A stretch of 64,000 nucleotides of DNA from Salipiger thiooxidans (GTDB taxonomy: Bacteria > Pseudomonadota > Alphaproteobacteria > Rhodobacterales > Rhodobacteraceae), in assembly GCF_900102075.1 (NCBI RefSeq), contig NZ_FNAV01000005.1:186001-250000 (forward strand), read 5' to 3'. The translations under genes were made by a program, and so were the position numbers. This document shows positions 62,014 to 64,000 of the stretch, one piece after another (position 1 is the first letter of the stretch; the number at the start of each line of letters is the position of its first letter). The notes under the pieces were generated by a model. The model did not search any database, was not told where the DNA came from, and saw only the letters and a list, made by a program, of their open reading frames with translations.

Positions 62014-64000
62014 TCAGGGCTTCGCTGCGTCCGCCTCGGCGAGCGCCGCGAGGGTGGCGCGCGCCTCGGTGATCTCCGGCAGTTCCGTCCCGCCCGCCAG
62101 CGACACCGCGGTGTCGAAGGCCGAGCGGGCGTCCTGTTCGCGCCCGAGCCCGGCGTAGGCCAGAGCGAGATGTGCCTGCACCACCGGCTCGGAGGGCAGC
62201 CCCGCGGCGGCCTGCGACAGGTACTCCACCGCGGTCTCGTAGTTGCCCTGCCGGTACTCGATCCAGCCATAGGTGTCCTGGAAGGCCGGGATATTGCTGC
62301 CGCGCAGGCGCTTGGCGATGGTCGAGGCGCGCTCGAGGCTTTCCGGCGTGCCGCCATGGGCGGTGAGCAGGCTGGCGAGGTTGTTGGCAACGTAGATGTT
62401 GCCGCTGTCCTGCGCGTAGAGCTCTTCGAGCGCCGCGATCGAGGCGTCGAACTGGCCGTCACGCTCGAGCATGTTGGCGCGGAGCCCCATGAGGTTGACC
62501 GCGCCGGGCATCCGCTCGATCGCCGCCGCCAGCAGTGTCGCGGCCTCGGCGTGGCGGCCCGAGGCGCTCAGGATCGACGCCAGTTTGCGCACGGCGGTCT
62601 CGTTCTCGGGGGCGTCGGCGATCAGGTCGCGGTAGCCGCGTTCGGCAAGTTCCGTCCGGCCCATGAGCGCGTTCAGGTCCGCATCCAGCAGCCGCAGGTC
62701 CGGAACGTCGGGCGAGCGCGCCAGCACCTCGTCGAGATAGGCGCGCGCCTCGTCGACCTCGCCGTCGCGGAGGTGGGTCTGCACGATCAGGATCACCGAG
62801 CGCACGGCCTCGGGGTCGGCCGCGGAAACCTCGCCGTCCACCTTGGCCTCGAGCATCGCGAGGCTGTCGGCGGTCCGGTTCTGGCCCTGCATGATCGCGG
62901 CCTGCAGGGGCAGGGCGGCCTGGCGTGCCTCTTCGGTGTCGATGGCCTGAAGGGCGTCGAGCGCGGCCCGCGCCTCGCGCCACGACTGGTCGCCGAGGTA
63001 GAGGTTGGAGAGCAGCAGCAGCGCGTCGAGGTTGCCCGGGTCGCGCCGGCGCAGGTCCTCGAGCATCGCGGTCGCCTTCTCGCTCTGGCCGTCGCCGACC
63101 AGATAGCGCGCGTAGCGCAGGGTCTCGGCGGGGGCGGCGTTCGAGGCCTCGTAGGCCATGGCGAGACGGTCGCCCATCAGAAGGGCCTCGCCGTTGCGCT
63201 CGTGGGCGCGCGCCATCTCGGTCAGCGCATCGGCGTCCTGCGGGTTCTGCCCGAGCGCGGTGCGCAGGGCGAGGATCGCCTCCTGCGGCTGGTCCGCGTC
63301 GATCAGCCAGCGCGCCTGCAGCTTCAGGGCCTCGGCATTGGCGGCGTCGGCCTTCAGCACCCCGTCGACCAGCGTGCGCGCCTCGGCCTCGTCGCCGCTG
63401 TGCAGGAGCATCTTCGCAAGCGTCACCCGGTGCTCGCGGGTCTGCGCGCTTTCCTCGGCACCCTCGAGCGCGGCGCGCATCCCTTTGATGCCGTCCTCGG
63501 TCTGCCCGGCCTCGAACGCCATCGAGGCGACCATGGCGGCGTAGAAACGCCCGAGCTCGGTGTCCTGGTTGGCGGCCTGCAGGCGCTCCAGCTCGGCGCG
63601 CGCGGCCTCGGGGCCTTTGCTGGCCAGCAGGAAGCGGACGACCTTGACGTGACCGTCGCTGTCGCCGGTATCGACACCCGCCTGGGTGCGCAGCAGCGTT
63701 TCGGCCTTGGGGTAGTTCCCCTCCATCACGTGCCAGCTGATCAGTGCCTGCCGCAGCTCGCCGTTGTCCGGGTAGAGCCCGACCATGCGCTGCAGCTGCG
63801 CGCCGGTGGCCTCGGTCTGGCCGGTCTGGGTGAGGATGCGCAGCTTCAGCAGGTTGAGGTCCTCGGCCTCGGGGTCCACCTCGAGCGCGGCGTCGATGGT
63901 CGGCAGCGCGATGGACGGATCCTTGGCAGAGGCCTGGTTGTCGATGACGATGCGCAGCAGGATGTCGCTTTGCGGGGTGCCCTCGGCGCGCTGAGCGTCG
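62014..64000 (-). CDS. tetratricopeptide-repeat protein, 5' end beyond window
   Basis: At least 662 residues, continuing in frame past 64000 (DAQRAEGTPQSDILLRIV upstream of the first in-window GTG). Built of degenerate TPR units (for example LALAYAGLGREQDARSAFDTAV, EAILALRTALGQNPQDADAL, and ELAERGYRDLIADAPENETAV). Resembles the long TPR proteins linked to exopolysaccharide or cell-envelope assembly, but no partner gene is visible. No enzymatic domain seen. Confidence 0.85.
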   Translation of the reverse strand, partial: DAQRAEGTPQSDILLRIVIDNQASAKDPSIALPTIDAALEVDPEAEDLNLLKLRILTQTGQTEATGAQLQRMVGLYPDNGELRQALISWHVMEGNYPKAETLLRTQAGVDTGDSDGHVKVVRFLLASKGPEAARAELERLQAANQDTELGRFYAAMVASMAFEAGQTEDGIKGMRAALEGAEESAQTREHRVTLAKMLLHSGDEAEARTLVDGVLKADAANAEALKLQARWLIDADQPQEAILALRTALGQNPQDADALTEMARAHERNGEALLMGDRLAMAYEASNAAPAETLRYARYLVGDGQSEKATAMLEDLRRRDPGNLDALLLLSNLYLGDQSWREARAALDALQAIDTEEARQAALPLQAAIMQGQNRTADSLAMLEAKVDGEVSAADPEAVRSVILIVQTHLRDGEVDEARAYLDEVLARSPDVPDLRLLDADLNALMGRTELAERGYRDLIADAPENETAVRKLASILSASGRHAEAATLLAAAIERMPGAVNLMGLRANMLERDGQFDASIAALEELYAQDSGNIYVANNLASLLTAHGGTPESLERASTIAKRLRGSNIPAFQDTYGWIEYRQGNYETAVEYLSQAAAGLPSEPVVQAHLALAYAGLGREQDARSAFDTAVSLAGGTELPEITEARATLAALAEADAAKP

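Overview
The window looks like a chromosomal segment (or large replicon) of a marine or halotolerant alphaproteobacterium of the Rhodobacteraceae/Roseobacteraceae. The evidence is high GC with strong third-position bias, the rpsP/rimM/trmD/rplS and ffh neighbourhood, a split F0 operon atpI-B-E-X-F, a MipZ-type ParA ATPase, a TRAP transporter, and a fused sulfurtransferase/sulfide:quinone oxidoreductase preceded by SqrR/BigR-like operators. The genus is not determinable from the sequence alone. I saw no rRNA, tRNA, CRISPR array, transposase or prophage.

Layout. 1-3027: end of a [NiFe]-hydrogenase maturation operon (3' part of hupR, then hypC-hypD-hypE with overlapping start/stop codons). 3120-7357: a siderophore ABC importer (ATPase, two permeases, binding protein), a divergent DUF2218 gene, and the 3' remnant of a TonB-dependent receptor. 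7363-8805: cobQ with a structured leader. 9028-20241: catabolic cluster (IclR regulator, gamma-glutamyltransferase-like protein, XRE-cupin regulator, hydantoinase/oxoprolinase A and B, PuuB/DadA-like FAD oxidoreductase, TRAP DctPQM). 20541-23535: serC-serA with a structured leader and a strong terminator. 23667-28071: a metallophosphoesterase, a SulP permease and the sulfurtransferase-SQR fusion, the last two each preceded by an ATTC-N8-GAAT operator.

28400-38589 (all minus strand): a translation block read ffh, five coupled GNAT acetyltransferases, chorismate mutase, rpsP, terminator, MipA/OmpV protein, rimM, sulfotransferase-like protein, small hypothetical, trmD, GNAT, rplS, rpmE. 39057-41678: a small secreted peptide, LysR/EamA pair and ArsR. 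41930-44559: F0 ATP synthase operon. 44781-50853: mipZ, hdeD-like, lipoprotein, GNAT, smc. 51209-58355 (minus strand): deoC, a BmpA-type nucleoside ABC importer, and a cytosine-deaminase homologue whose Asp-314 equivalent is Cys, predicting 5-methylcytosine deaminase activity; together a plausible (deoxy)nucleoside salvage unit. 58420-64000: glycosyltransferase-like protein, antibiotic-biosynthesis-monooxygenase-like protein, an aromatic/aspartate aminotransferase coupled to sseA, and a long TPR protein that runs off the window.

The best leads are the two-gene SqrR-type sulfide-response regulon, the predicted 5-methylcytosine salvage operon, the five-copy GNAT array locked between ffh and rpsP, and a dispersed palindromic repeat whose stem shows compensatory change between copies. 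None amounts to a clearly undescribed system; most genes belong to known families.
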